Assembly (NCBI GenBank): GCA_030272155.1
Contig: CP126206.1
Span: 2,418,001-2,482,000, forward strand
Direction: 5' to 3'
Origin: Tetradesmus obliquus
Taxonomy: Eukaryota > Chlorophyta > Chlorophyceae > Sphaeropleales > Scenedesmaceae
DNA length: 64,000 nt
A program made the translations under genes and the position numbers. Of the stretch, positions 13,701 to 21,604 are shown one piece after another. Under the pieces are notes generated by a model. It worked only from the letters and a program-made list of their open reading frames with translations, searched no databases and had not been told where the DNA came from. Position 1 is the stretch's first letter. Every line of letters begins with the position of its first letter.

Positions 13701-16700
13701 AGCACCGGTAATCAGCAGCCAAAGCCGCAGCGGCAGCAGCAGAAGCAGCAACAACAGAAGCAAAAGCAAGAACAGTCTTTCACCGGCCTCTCCAGGCAGC
13801 CAATCTCCATTGCCACCAGCTTTACCTCTCAGTGAGTTTTCTGACTGTGCCGTTTTTGATCTTTGGAATGATGGATGTGAAGTTGTTGAACGTCACTGCG
13901 CCCGGTGCCACTGCTGCTGATGCTGCTGCTGTCGCTGCATCACTCAGGCGTCGCCGCTGGCTGCCGCTGCCAGTTAGCCTTATCAGCAAATCATACATCT
14001 GCTGCGTTGCCGCCTCAGGAGTTGCACCAGCCGCTTGAATCTCGTCCAACTGCTCCTGTGCGGTGCTGACCAGATCGGCGGTTGGGAAGATTTGGATGAA
14101 CACGTCAAAGTCCGTTGTGATGGCGGTGATGATGACTGCAGGATGAAAGCGGCAGGGCAGCGGCAGGCACAGTTTTGAGCGTTAGCACGTTTCTTGTACG
14201 TGTCTCATGTACGTGGCCTAGTCATGGCTGATACCCATTTCACCCACCTTGAGAGCTGACGTCCCTGTCCAGCAAGCTTACATAGAAGTTCCTGTAGACC
14301 GCCTCGTTGGTTTTGGGAAAGTCGACGAAAATGACGTTGGAAAACAGACCGTCGTTGGCATATCTGTCGTCGTGCACTCTCAGTCCATCATCAAACAGAG
14401 TGCCAAGCACATCTCCGATGCCGTCTGTCGTGTTGCCTTTGCGGCCATGTAGCACAACTTGCGTGGTACCGTTCAGGCCGGCAGTGCTCGCAAAACGCGC
14501 TTTGAAGATGACGGGCTCTGTTTGGCCTTGTGCTGCAGCGTCGATGTTGGCTGTCATGCCTACGCAAAAGCCGGCCTGGCACTTGCCTGCACATCGGCAG
14601 CAGCAGTACGGGTGGCACGGTCAGGGGTATACACATAACTTTCAGAAACACTGCAAATGACGTCATTTTTTCCCGCTGACTGAACACATTTGTGACGCAA
14701 CACAGTCCAACACAACACAGGCAATGTCATGACGTACACAGATCATCGCTGCTGCAGAGCTTTGCAGGCGAAGCCGTGCGCCAGAACCCCATGCCCTGCA
14801 CACAGAACCCTCAGGACCTGCTCACCTTTGACCGGGCCGTCTGTGCAGTTGGTGCTATCAGCCACAGGCGTGTAGCTGCATTTGCCAGCAGAGCAGCTGC
14901 CTGTTTGGCACACCTTGTCATCACACTTTGTGGGAGAGCAAGCTGGTGGCGGCCCTGGGGGCGCTGCAGCAGCAATGAAGCAACAGCAGCAATAGCAGCA
15001 GGAGCAGCAGCGCCTGTGACATTGACGGAGGAGTATTTATGACTGTGTTGTGACATAAAAGAAACGTTGTTTGGGCATGCAAAACAGTGTGCAATGTGGC
15101 ATCAGCTATGTGCTTGTCAAACATGGTGAAAGCTTGGTCAAACTTGGTCAACATTGGTCAAAGTTGGTTGAGTCTGGTTAAATATGGTCAAAGCTCCCAC
15201 GCAGCAGCGCAGTAAGAGGACGACACCAATCCTGGCTCACATGCAGGGATCCCAGTGGTCCTGGTGGCTGCAGCTGCTGCGGTAACACTGACGGCACCCT
15301 TGCTGACGTTCCGCAGTCCGCTGCAGACGCCGAACGCGCATCGGTTGGTGTTGATGGACCTCGCAACAGCGACAAACCGAGGAAGCACTTGCTGTGCATT
15401 GCTGCCGGCGTATGTCAACCGCACACTGAGCTGCAGCGAGGAGCCACTTGCGGAGCTGGCACCAGGCATCTGTGATGCAAGCAGTGCAGCAGTTGCGAGA
15501 CGAAAAAAGTCTGAGTAAAGATTTTGAACTGCAAGCATGCTGAGGTGCAGAGCAGAGCCGAATGTGGAGCTGACACCAGGCGCCTGCATTGCAAGCAATG
15601 CAGCGGGGAGAGACAGACCAAAGGTGTTCAAGTGGAAAGCCAGAAAGTGTTTCTGTTGCTTGTGGCTCTTGATATTCTGCAAGCTGCGCATTTCCTGCAA
15701 GCCCTGCAGGGTTTCCTGCAAGTGCCGCAGCATTCCTGCAAGCCCGCATGGTTTCCTGCAAGCCGGCAGGCAATTCAATTGCTTGCAAGCGCTGCTTTCC
15801 TTCACTATCACCAGGTGGAAGTGACAGAGGATCGAATGTGGCAGCAATGCATGCATCAATGCGTACAGAATGTGTGAAGGCGCGTCAGGTTGGGAAAACA
15901 ATTTGACAGCAGGCAGCAACAGCAGCAGCACACATAGAACACAGCAGCTGCTGCAGGTGCTGCATGGTCGCTCACCGGCCCACATCCTGTGGCAGCACGT
16001 GCTGTTACATTCGCCTGCTGCTTTAAGGCCGCACGCAGCCTGGACATTGCGGCATTCGTCAAACTCGGTCCGCAGCGGCTGCTGTTGCTGCTGCCGGATG
16101 CTCCAAGTGTGTAATTGACAGCAAGCAGCACTGAAGGCAGCCGCAGTGCACATGCAGAGCTGCTGCTGTTGAGCGCTCCACCTGTTGAAGTGTAGTTTGC
16201 TGCAGACAGAGCACAACAACAGCAGCAGCAGCAGCAGCAGCAGTAGCAGCGCAGGCATCCAACATGTGAATGTATGCTTGCGGGGTGTTCTGTCTCAGAT
16301 ATTTGCTTATCTGTGATGCCTGGTTATCGGCAGCTAGCAGCTGCTGCGGCAAGGAGCTGTGCTGTATGTCGCAGCCTGCCCAACACTGGCGTGTCTCATG
16401 TTGCCGCAATATATAGATGCGGTGCAGCTGCGCTACTTCCTGTCTCACTCTGCTGATGGCAAGCTGTGCTACTTGCTTCATACAGGGCTGCGCTACCATG
16501 GCAAAATTGTGTGCTGCTCCTGCTGACGATGCTGTTGCTGCTGCTCCTGCCGCGGCTGCATTGTCCTTTGAATGAGGCTGCTACAGTCCCCAACGTATCT
16601 CCACTGTGGACGCAGCAATCACAGCTGCAATCCAGCAGCTACCAAATCTCACTCCAACATTACAGTTCTCACCTGGGCAAGGGAAGCAGAAGCAGCGTCC

Positions 16701-17712
16701 GGTGCCCTGTCCAGCTGGCGGGAAGGTTATGCTGCTGTTGTAGAGACTGTCAGTAGCTGGCGCAAACAGCCTGCATGCTGGGGGCGTCACTGGGTACTGC
16801 TCTGTTTTCCAGCCAGGCACATGAGAGCCAAACCCTGCCTTGCAGGCTGACCGTATAAAGGTGTGGTTAGGGTGGAGGGAAGGTCAGCGCATGCGGGAAT
16901 ACGACAGCAGGCAGCAGCAGCAGCAGCAGCAGCAGCCGTAGCAGCAGTGTCAGACACTGTAAAGACACTGTGAAGACACTGCAAATCATGCAGATGCTTG
17001 ATGATGGATGACACGTTCCAACTGCAGGGAGACGTTAAAACATGCCCCGCCTGCATGTGAGCTGCTGCACGGGATTAGCGATCGTGTTGTGCTGTAGCTG
17101 GGCATGTTGCTGCTGCGTGCATTGGATCTGCCTCCCATCTCCACATCTCTGCTTTGCCTTTCAACAGCGCACTTGCATCACACATGCATTGGCATAACAC
17201 GTGCCTCCCAGGGGCATGATATATGCTGCTGAGTAGTTCCAGGCGCTGCCATGTGCTTTGACACATGCTGCCAGGTGTTGTTGTTGCTTGAGTGCAGCAA
17301 TGGTGCCGGCTGGATGCTGCTAGAGCCTGCATGCGTCCAGAACTGGCCCCAATACTTCACCAGTGCGTAGCAGTGTGCAGTCAGTGGTTAGCTGCTGCAA
17401 ATGCACGACTGCTAGGAGTTCTAACTTGTGCACTGCTACTGCTACTGCTGCTGCTGCTGTCCCGAATGATGTTGCCAACGCCATTGGCGGTACTGCTGGA
17501 GGGGTCTAAGCTACCCGGCGAAACAATCGTAGTTAAGGCCTTTGACAGCACTCACCGCAGCCCCTGCCGGCTGGGATGTAGCCAGTGCTGCATGCAGTCG
17601 AGTTCACTGCTGCCACTTCCAGGCTCAAGTCCTCATCGTCATACGTAAGATCAGTACCGTGACATAATGCTAATATGCTACATGAAAGCAGTAATGCTGT
17701 GTGAAATCGCAT
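781..17712 (-). CDS. Gene A: 27-exon secreted mosaic protein (about 2,191 aa) with Cys-rich, EGF-like, pseudo-caspase-like, NHL-like and RCC1-like parts
   Basis: Exons from 5' to 3' are 17556-17712, 16673-16846, 15976-16199, 15241-15469, 14826-14963, 14248-14586, 13826-14135, 12905-13562, 12156-12562, 11830-11990, 10943-11116, 10129-10575, 9695-9865, 9222-9371, 8747-9031, 8231-8479, 7482-7655, 6928-7073, 6460-6607, 5375-5870, 4542-4707, 3615-3980, 3174-3336, 2135-2423, 1779-1892, 1109-1255 and 781-874. Together they give 6,576 nt in one open frame. Every intron is GT-AG, mostly GTGAG donors, and phases match gene B at all 26 introns. The start was chosen because it opens a signal peptide (MRFHTALLLSCSILALCHG). 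No C-terminal membrane segment is visible, so secretion to the wall or matrix is inferred. Spliced RCC1 repeats regain the family's HTC-type motif, which supports the model. The product has no function I can name. Confidence 0.85.
2950..3215 (-). repeat. 45-bp tandem repeats of exon 23 end with splice donor
   Basis: The 3' end of exon 23 and its GTGAGC donor recur at 45-bp steps. Potential exon ends are 3174, 3129, 3084 and 3039, plus a fifth at 2959. The 45-bp step adds 15 residues (DVAIQMCAITVGEPS) without changing phase, so the first four donors all keep the frame. The fifth, which corresponds to the single donor of gene B, would shift it. Confidence 0.85.
4295..4368 (+). repeat. Inverted partial copy of exon 22 start inside intron 21 of gene A
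   Basis: This stretch repeats, on the opposite strand, the start of exon 22 (3907-3985): CTG tract, acceptor, GGCGGCGGCAAC and the codons for MLDPYIT. It is not present in intron 21 of gene B. In the pre-mRNA the two parts could pair as a long hairpin over the exon 22 acceptor. Confidence 0.75.
4542..7073 (-). CDS. Gene A exons 18-21: NHL-like beta-propeller region
   Basis: Exons are 6928-7073, 6460-6607, 5375-5870 and 4542-4707. Recurrent blade signatures are VYYTALDNTVRKV, GIALDEVTNSLYVTDYG, LQAYITDSGNGCVRKF, ALYVAFTEMNQIRWHD and LLVACDDI. The exon 19-20 junction restores an NHL strand, YVTDYG joined to DQNCVHRI. Exon 20 also holds an EGF-like GPGSYGC piece. Intron 19 carries a copy-specific ACTC-rich inverted repeat, and the 3' edge of exon 20 and 5' edge of exon 21 are repeated in intron 20. 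Confidence 0.7.
4700..5040 (-). repeat. Repeated copies of exon 21 start within intron 20 of gene A
   Basis: The exon 21 beginning (TGCCGCGTGTCTGAC-like on the minus strand) occurs at 4707, near 4790, near 4940 and near 5025. Some copies keep an acceptor-like CAG and others do not. Gene B has one copy only. The first is adjacent to a (CAG)n tract at 4711-4743. Confidence 0.7.
5160..5410 (-). repeat. About 105-bp triplication of exon 20 end with donor, gene A
   Basis: The real exon 20 end lies at 5375. Two further copies of the end (TFDAKDEAG-like codons followed by GTGCGG) lie near 5270 and 5166, spaced about 105 bp. Gene B has only one. Confidence 0.7.
6120..6300. repeat. ACTC-rich inverted repeats in intron 19 of gene A
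   Basis: Degenerate (ACTC)n and (GAGT)n runs alternate and form short inverted repeats around TTTAATGAGT and ATTAAAGGAG cores. The matching intron of gene B lacks them, so they arose after the duplication. Confidence 0.7.
7482..9371 (-). CDS. Gene A exons 14-17: three EGF-like modules, Cys-rich modules and Ser-Pro linker
   Basis: Exon 14 (9222-9371) is one six-Cys EGF-like module (CSNNPC...CTCQPRYTW). Exon 15 (8747-9031) holds two more. Exon 16 (8231-8479) is a Cys-rich module followed by a (SP)n linker like that of volvocine hydroxyproline-rich glycoproteins. Exon 17 (7482-7655) is a further Cys-rich module, starting right after a CTG tract that forms the splice acceptor. All introns here are phase 1. 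Confidence 0.8.
7656..7728. repeat. (CAG)n/(CTG)n tract at exon 17 acceptor
   Basis: On the coding strand this is a run of CTG triplets ending in CAG directly at exon 17. It seems to serve as the pyrimidine-containing acceptor tract. Similar tracts stand before exons 3, 5, 12, 21 and 22 in both copies and differ in length between copies. Confidence 0.8.
9695..11990 (-). CDS. Gene A exons 10-13: Cys-rich modules flanking a beta domain
   Basis: Exons 10 (11830-11990), 11 (10943-11116) and 13 (9695-9865) are small Cys-rich modules with the shared pattern DGTxC...GxCxxxxC. Exon 12 (10129-10575) is a 149-residue domain starting LYIIYYRVEGPVASFPSPLS with Ser/Asn-rich middle and hydrophobic end. 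Introns 10-13 are all phase 1, so each exon is a symmetrical shuffling unit. Intron 10 holds the perfect 21-bp array at 11370-11726. Confidence 0.75.
11370..11726. repeat. Perfect 17 x 21-bp minisatellite in intron 10 of gene A
   Basis: The 357-bp array is made of 17 identical-looking 21-bp units starting GATCAGGTGTGCACCTG. Each unit contains CAGGTG-TG-CACCTG, an inverted repeat with a 2-base spacer. The array is absent from intron 10 of gene B. Perfect identity of units suggests a recent expansion. Long frames on both strands here are artefacts of the repeat. Confidence 0.95.
12156..13562 (-). CDS. Gene A exons 8-9: caspase-fold-like domain, probably inactive
   Basis: After a Ser/Gln low-complexity stretch, exon 8 (12905-13562) reads SVLVLAPYLRENRC, DEAPEIALLFGTAGYNVTF and HAFVVVSSIGDD. 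Exon 9 (12156-12562) continues GRTIVLFSSDRSAVNSG and AFWGMTGSLSYAGYTSYISR. The layout (apex strand, opening turn, second strand, then GA.AY.G) resembles caspase-fold domains of bacterial surface proteins. Where those have THG (catalytic His) and a G-x-C strand end (catalytic Cys), this protein has SSIG and FSSDRS. An inactive, binding or structural role is inferred. Confidence 0.55.
13826..14586 (-). CDS. Gene A exons 6-7: bacterial choice-of-anchor-like beta domain
   Basis: Exon 6 (14248-14586) reads VGMTANIDAAAQGQTEPVIF and later FDDGLRVHDDRYANDGLFSN. This pattern of D.G..HDD..ANDG.FSN occurs in bacterial surface proteins with choice-of-anchor or Ig-like domains. Exon 7 (13826-14135) continues with a helix-rich stretch and a low-complexity Arg/Ala insert. 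In bacterial surface proteins such a domain often precedes a caspase-like domain, and here exons 8-9 follow that order. The family link is from memory of motifs, not a search. Confidence 0.6.
14826..16199 (-). CDS. Gene A exons 3-5: N-glycan-rich domain, algal-type domain and Cys-rich knot
   Basis: Exon 3 (15976-16199) carries several N-x-S/T sequons and an amphipathic stretch. Exon 4 (15241-15469) encodes a domain beginning MPGASS with a Cys pair (RCAFGVC) and ending in an alanine-rich strand. A partial earlier echo of exon 4 lies upstream at about 15540-15620. Exon 5 (14826-14963) is a compact eight-Cys module led by PPGPPPAC, an extensin-like linker. Phases are 1, 0, 1 and 1. No established family is assigned. 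Confidence 0.75.
16673..17712 (-). CDS. Gene A exons 1-2: signal peptide and N-terminal Cys-rich segment
   Basis: Exon 1 (17556-17712) starts with a 19-residue hydrophobic signal peptide, followed by an acidic stretch and a Cys pair ending in PAGRGC. Exon 2 (16673-16846) continues ACKAGFG, then a Pro/Cys-rich piece ending CFCFPCP. The C-x-x-G-x-x-P-A-G-x-x-C spacing recalls TNFR or ephrin-receptor-like Cys-rich segments, but the match is weak. Intron 1 is phase 1 in both copies. Confidence 0.75.
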
Positions 17713-18753
17713 CCTACTCCCGCCAGGGAGATGAAGTCTTCGCTGATGTAAAAACTTGGTCGTGGCGCATCGTTTGACAACATTTATGTTTGGTATTATG
17801 AAACAGAACTCTCAGACCTTTAGTTTACGAAGCACGGATGCGGTAACAGTGGTGTGCGAAGCAGTTCGTGTGTTCCCTGCGTATTCCCAGACTGTTCTCA
17901 ATGACAGGCTGCTGCACGTATCCAAGCGCAAACCACATTGCAGGCGAACATATACTTTCCGCTTTGGTTAAGCTCGATGTTGTCACTGGGTGATGGGACC
18001 AAAAGGTAACTGTAGTGACACCGAGCACGTGATGCAAGCTGAGCCTGTCTAGCAGCCATGCATGCTGAAACTTGCAACGTAAATACCAGTGCTTTTGTCT
18101 TGCAGGCCACTATAGGCAGCCTTATGCCGCCTGCCTCGTTCTGGCAGCAGTGTGCAGGCATGAGGACTCCTGAGTGCATTGCCTGCTGCTCATGTGACAT
18201 GCATGTGGCATATGCCACTGCAGTGCCATCATGATGGGCATGTGACTGGCCAGTGGAACATGAACATGTACATGGCTTGTGGCCACACAATGTAACATAC
18301 CCTGACACTTGACAGTTGAGCAGACTTACAGTGCTCTCCGTGGTGTGCCGCACCGTGTGCCGCACTGCGGGCCGAGCGGCAGTGACTGCTGCAGCAGTGC
18401 CAGCTGGCACTGCTGTGTGGCGGCTGCAGCCGTGTGAGCGCTCACCTGCCGGCAGCTGCACACCACCCTGTGGTCTAAAATAACAATCAAATGTACACAG
18501 TTGAGAAAAAGATAACATGTTAGACTCTACTGTGGCACAGTTGAGAAGCTTCTCAACTGTAGAGCTAGCGGCTGAAGATTGCAGCGGCCACTAGGTCAAC
18601 TGCTGCTGTAACACACAAACTCTGCCGAAAATATCAATTGGTTGTCCTGTGGCAATTACCTTCAGCTGACTTGCTGACTGTGCGTAGGTTCACGAAATGG
18701 ACCAAGGCAGCAACCCAGTGGAGTGCACCAGCAGCTGATGCAGCCCCCGCAGC
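17713..18753. promoter_or_regulatory. Upstream region of gene A, conserved with gene B
   Basis: About 1 kb upstream of the start codon is shared with 60942-62360. The best-preserved part lies at about 17820-18080, matching 61065-61295. A CATAAA element lies roughly 70 bases upstream of the start in both copies and might be a weak TATA-like box. No defined promoter motif is certain. Short frames here differ between copies and are unlikely to be coding. Confidence 0.35.
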
Positions 18754-19136
18754 CAGAGTTGCACCATACGTTTGATACGTTTAAAAACGATACGTTTTTA
18801 TACGCGTTTCAAACGTTCCCATATTTTCGATGTTGCCTTGAAACGCGGTGAGAAAACGCGGGGCACAGAACATGTCGTACAAAGCTGTGTTGTCGTGAAA
18901 AGATACTGCGTGCCCACTATCATAATATCAATAATGTTCGCCTATATATTGGTGCTACTCGCTTGTACGGTGTTGTAACGCCGGTTGCGTTTGAAATTGA
19001 TCGAACAGTGCCGGTGTCACAGGCTGTCACAGCACTGGCGGGTGCCACTGACGTTTCAGCCCGTTTTCAAACGTATCGTTTTAAACGCGTTTTAAACGTT
19101 TCCATTTTGCCAATTTGCACGTTTTGTGCAACCCTG
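18754..19136. mobile_element. Non-autonomous hAT-type MITE with 8-bp target duplication
   Basis: The 383-bp element begins CAGAGTTGCAC and ends GTGCAACCCTG, giving 11-bp terminal inverted repeats with one mismatch. It is flanked on both sides by CCCGCAGC (18746-18753 and 19137-19144). Copy B has the uninterrupted site with a single CCCGCAGC near 62356. AAACG/CGTTT motifs repeat near both ends, as is usual for transposase-binding subterminal regions of hAT elements. No transposase is encoded. Confidence 0.92.
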
Positions 19137-19144
19137 CCCGCAGC

Positions 19145-20441
19145 AGTGCGCCTTCCCAGCCGTGTCAGGCACGGCCCCTGCACTTCCGCGCTGCTGCGAG
19201 CAGAAGCATCACTGGTGGGGGTTTCTAGGGAGTTGCTGCTCCTGCAGCTCCGTGCCACTTGCCAGTGACACTGCTTGAGTTGCAGGTGCGGCATGTACAG
19301 GATGGCAACCGTTGGCAATTCTGTGAGGTGCGTGGGACTCATCCGCTTTCGGTTGATTCTGTTTACAAAGTATACCTCAGTTACAAGTACTACTCGTAAC
19401 AAAATATCACAGCACTCAGGGCTGTAACAGATGCTCCACCTACAGGTATGAACATCGTCGTGAAGCCACTCAGAGACTCAAAGGACTCCAAAGAAACTTT
19501 CTCCATGTGACATGGAGCAGGATACAAACATTCATTCGAGGAAATGAAAAGAATGTAGCACAACACAGCAAAAACGGTATGACTCAAAGTCCATGTTACA
19601 TTACATTACATTACATTACATGCTCCACTCAACGAGGAGTGGGAACCCCAGTCAGGAGCCAACGGGAGGCTCATAGGGGGAGGAAACATCGAAGAACAAC
19701 ACATCATCGTCCAAACCGTGTTCAGCGGTTCAATGTGTGTATTCACATCCAGCAAACAGCAACAGAGCACAGCACGCCGTGCATGCACCAATTGCACACA
19801 CGCACACTCCAGTTTTCTATCAAAAACCCACTCACACAGCAACCTGGTATGGGAGGCCTCTCCACATCTCATGATGTCAGCGTGTTGACATCATTCGTAG
19901 CACAGATGCGAAACACAGCCTGCTCATCATGATCAGGTTTTAACCGTATCTTGCAGCCGCTGCTTTGACACCAGTAGTGTTGCAGACAGACAATCAACCC
20001 CACATGCAAGGCCCTGCGCCTACATAATCACAAAGTCAGCAGCAACGTGCACACCGCTGCAGATGTTCAAAACAAATTCGAGGTGTCACGCCCATGGCAA
20101 ACATGCGGCTGCCATATGTGTTAAACCGGATGCATCATGCAGCGCTATGTAGCACCATGTGTCATGGATCAAACCTGTACATGTATAGTTTTGGACAAAG
20201 CTTTGCCTTAAGGCGTACATCAGAGTCATGCATCAAAACCTCACATCAGCAACACCCATCACCAGGCGTCACAACCACCTCCCTAGCAAAGTAGAGGCCG
20301 TTGTGATTCCTGCATTGCTGTCGATGCACTGGAACAACCACGATCAATCCACTGCAATACAGCGCTGCAATACAGCGCCGCGCTGCTAGCAGCTCACACA
20401 CAGCTGCGGCCTTGAACCCTCCCCACGCGTGCAGCCGCCAG
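19145..20441. other. Intergenic stretch upstream of gene A
   Basis: This is shared with copy B apart from the insert at 19596. No supported gene is seen. Confidence 0.4.
19596..19722 (-). mobile_element. Short retroposed insert with (TTACA)n tail
   Basis: About 126 bp is present in copy A between TCCATG and CAGCGGTTC, while copy B has these nearly joined (62960-62975). Read on the minus strand, the insert ends in a run of five TGTAA-type units, the kind of short tandem 3' tail found on algal LINE and SINE copies. The body is too short to name a family. Confidence 0.6.
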
Positions 20442-20630
20442 CCGCATGCATGTCTGCATCCACCAGCCGCATGCATGTCTGCAGCGGCCGGCCGCCAGCC
20501 ACCAGCCGTATGCATGTCTGCAGCCACCAGCCGCATGCATGTCTGCAGCCGCCAGCCGCGTGCATGTCTGCAGCCGCCAGCCGCATGCATGTCTGCAGCC
20601 GCCAGCCGCATGCATGTCTGCAGCCAGAGG
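20442..20630. repeat. 25-bp minisatellite, seven units (copy A only)
   Basis: Seven units built on CCGCATGCATGTCTGCAG, the second with a 14-bp extension, fill 189 bp. The matching place in copy B, near 63683, has one diverged unit. Expansion therefore followed the segmental duplication, or the array contracted in B. Confidence 0.9.
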
Positions 20631-20894
20631 CATTGTGCAGAGCTACTCAACCAGATGTACAGTCCTGGATTTAAACTCACCACGGCTTGCGGCCAGCCCA
20701 ACTCATCAGCAGGCGCCACAGCCACACTTCTAGCAAAGTAAAATGCACTGTATCACCACATTCAGCGCAGCAGCACATACACTGCTGCAGGTGAACCCGA
20801 CCCACACATGCTGAATCGCTGCTGCTTCAGAGCCGCGGTAACATTGCTTTGGCTGCAGCCAGCACATGAAAGAGGCATGCTGAGGGTGCACAGT

Positions 20895-21209
20895 CCACCA
20901 GCAATGCAATGCACGGCCCACCAGCAATGCAATGCACGGTCCACCAGCAATGCAATGCACGGCCCACCAGCAATGCAATGCACGGTCCACCAGCAATGCA
21001 ATGCACGGCCCACCAGCAATGCAATGCACGGCCCACCAGCAATGCAATGCACGGCCCACCAGCAATGCAATGCACGGCCCACCAGCAATGCAATGCACGG
21101 CCCACCAGCAATGTAATGCACGGTCCACCAGCAATGCAATGCACGGTCCACCAGCAATGCAATGCACGGCCCACCAGCAATGCAATGCACGGCCCACCAG
21201 CAATGCAAT
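20895..21209. repeat. 23-bp minisatellite, left part
   Basis: Thirteen complete 23-bp units of CCACCAGCAATGCAATGCAC type plus a partial unit. The array resumes at 21492 after a SINE. The same array begins again at the right edge of the window (63968 onward). Confidence 0.92.
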
Positions 21210-21489
21210 ACAATACAATACACTTTCGGGACTGAACCCGCCCCCAGGCACTAGCCCAGCGAGCCGCTAATCCGCTCATGGGGGGTAGTAGTAATTGTAC
21301 CCAGTCTTTCCTTCGTTGTTTGGGCGATCGAAACCACCCGCGCAAGTCCGTCAATTCCAGTTGCTTTTTATCCCCAGCCACGGGCCATAGTCGCAAGCTT
21401 TTTAGGCCCAGCCACGGGCGGTTGGACCAGGATTCGAACCTGGGTCTCCAGCATACCATGCCGGTGTTCTACCACTAAACTACCCAACG
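21205..21489 (-). mobile_element. tRNA-derived SINE inserted in the minisatellite
   Basis: On the minus strand the element has a tRNA-like head (21489-21419), a body with a repeated CCCGTGGCTGGG motif followed by TAAAAAG, and a 3' end in short GTATT units. It sits between units of the 23-bp array, so the array was split by insertion. The tail resembles the target, which hides the target duplication. Confidence 0.7.
21419..21489 (-). tRNA. tRNA-like sequence, anticodon GGT (Thr-type), SINE head
   Basis: A full cloverleaf can be drawn: D arm GTT/AAC, anticodon stem CCGGC/GCTGG with loop ATGGTAT, a 4-nt variable loop and T arm CCAGG/CCTGG with TTCGAAT. A-box (TAGTTTAGTGG) and B-box (GGTTCGAATCC) are intact. 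The acceptor stem has a C-C mismatch at its end, and eukaryotes normally use AGT rather than GGT for Thr. It is therefore read as a SINE promoter head, not a working tRNA gene. Confidence 0.6.
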
Positions 21490-21491
21490 GT

Positions 21492-21568
21492 CCACCAGCA
21501 ATGCCATGCACGGCCCACCAGCAATGCAATGCATGCATTCACCAGCAATGCAATGCAATGCATTCACC
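21492..21568. repeat. 23-bp minisatellite, right part
   Basis: Three degenerate units continue the array right of the SINE and end at the LINE. Confidence 0.85.
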
Positions 21569-21604
21569 CTTCTCCTGTAACAAGCCTCTCTCTCACCCAC
21601 CCAC

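Larger units (their letters stand above)
1..20960. repeat. Segmental duplication, copy A block
   Basis: The sequence from position 1 onward matches 44334 onward, nearly base for base in exons and with moderate indels in introns. The match continues to the 23-bp minisatellite near 20900. The block holds gene A, its 3' flank and about 3 kb upstream. Both ends run beyond what can be seen here, since the left end is the window edge and the right end meets the minisatellite that closes the window in the other copy. Orientation is direct (tandem). Copy-specific insertions in this block are listed separately. Confidence 0.93.

Noticed and set aside
17075-17360. An additional exon between exons 1 and 2 of gene A
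   Set aside because: Frames there are not shared with gene B (single-base indels and stops), whereas joining exon 1 to exon 2 keeps the frame in both copies.
20730-21459. Long repetitive frames on both strands over the 23-bp array
   Set aside because: A 23-bp unit opens all frames; the frames disappear outside the array.
21419-21489. Functional Thr tRNA gene
   Set aside because: Acceptor end mismatch, improbable GGT anticodon and an attached SINE body with short tandem tail favour a SINE.
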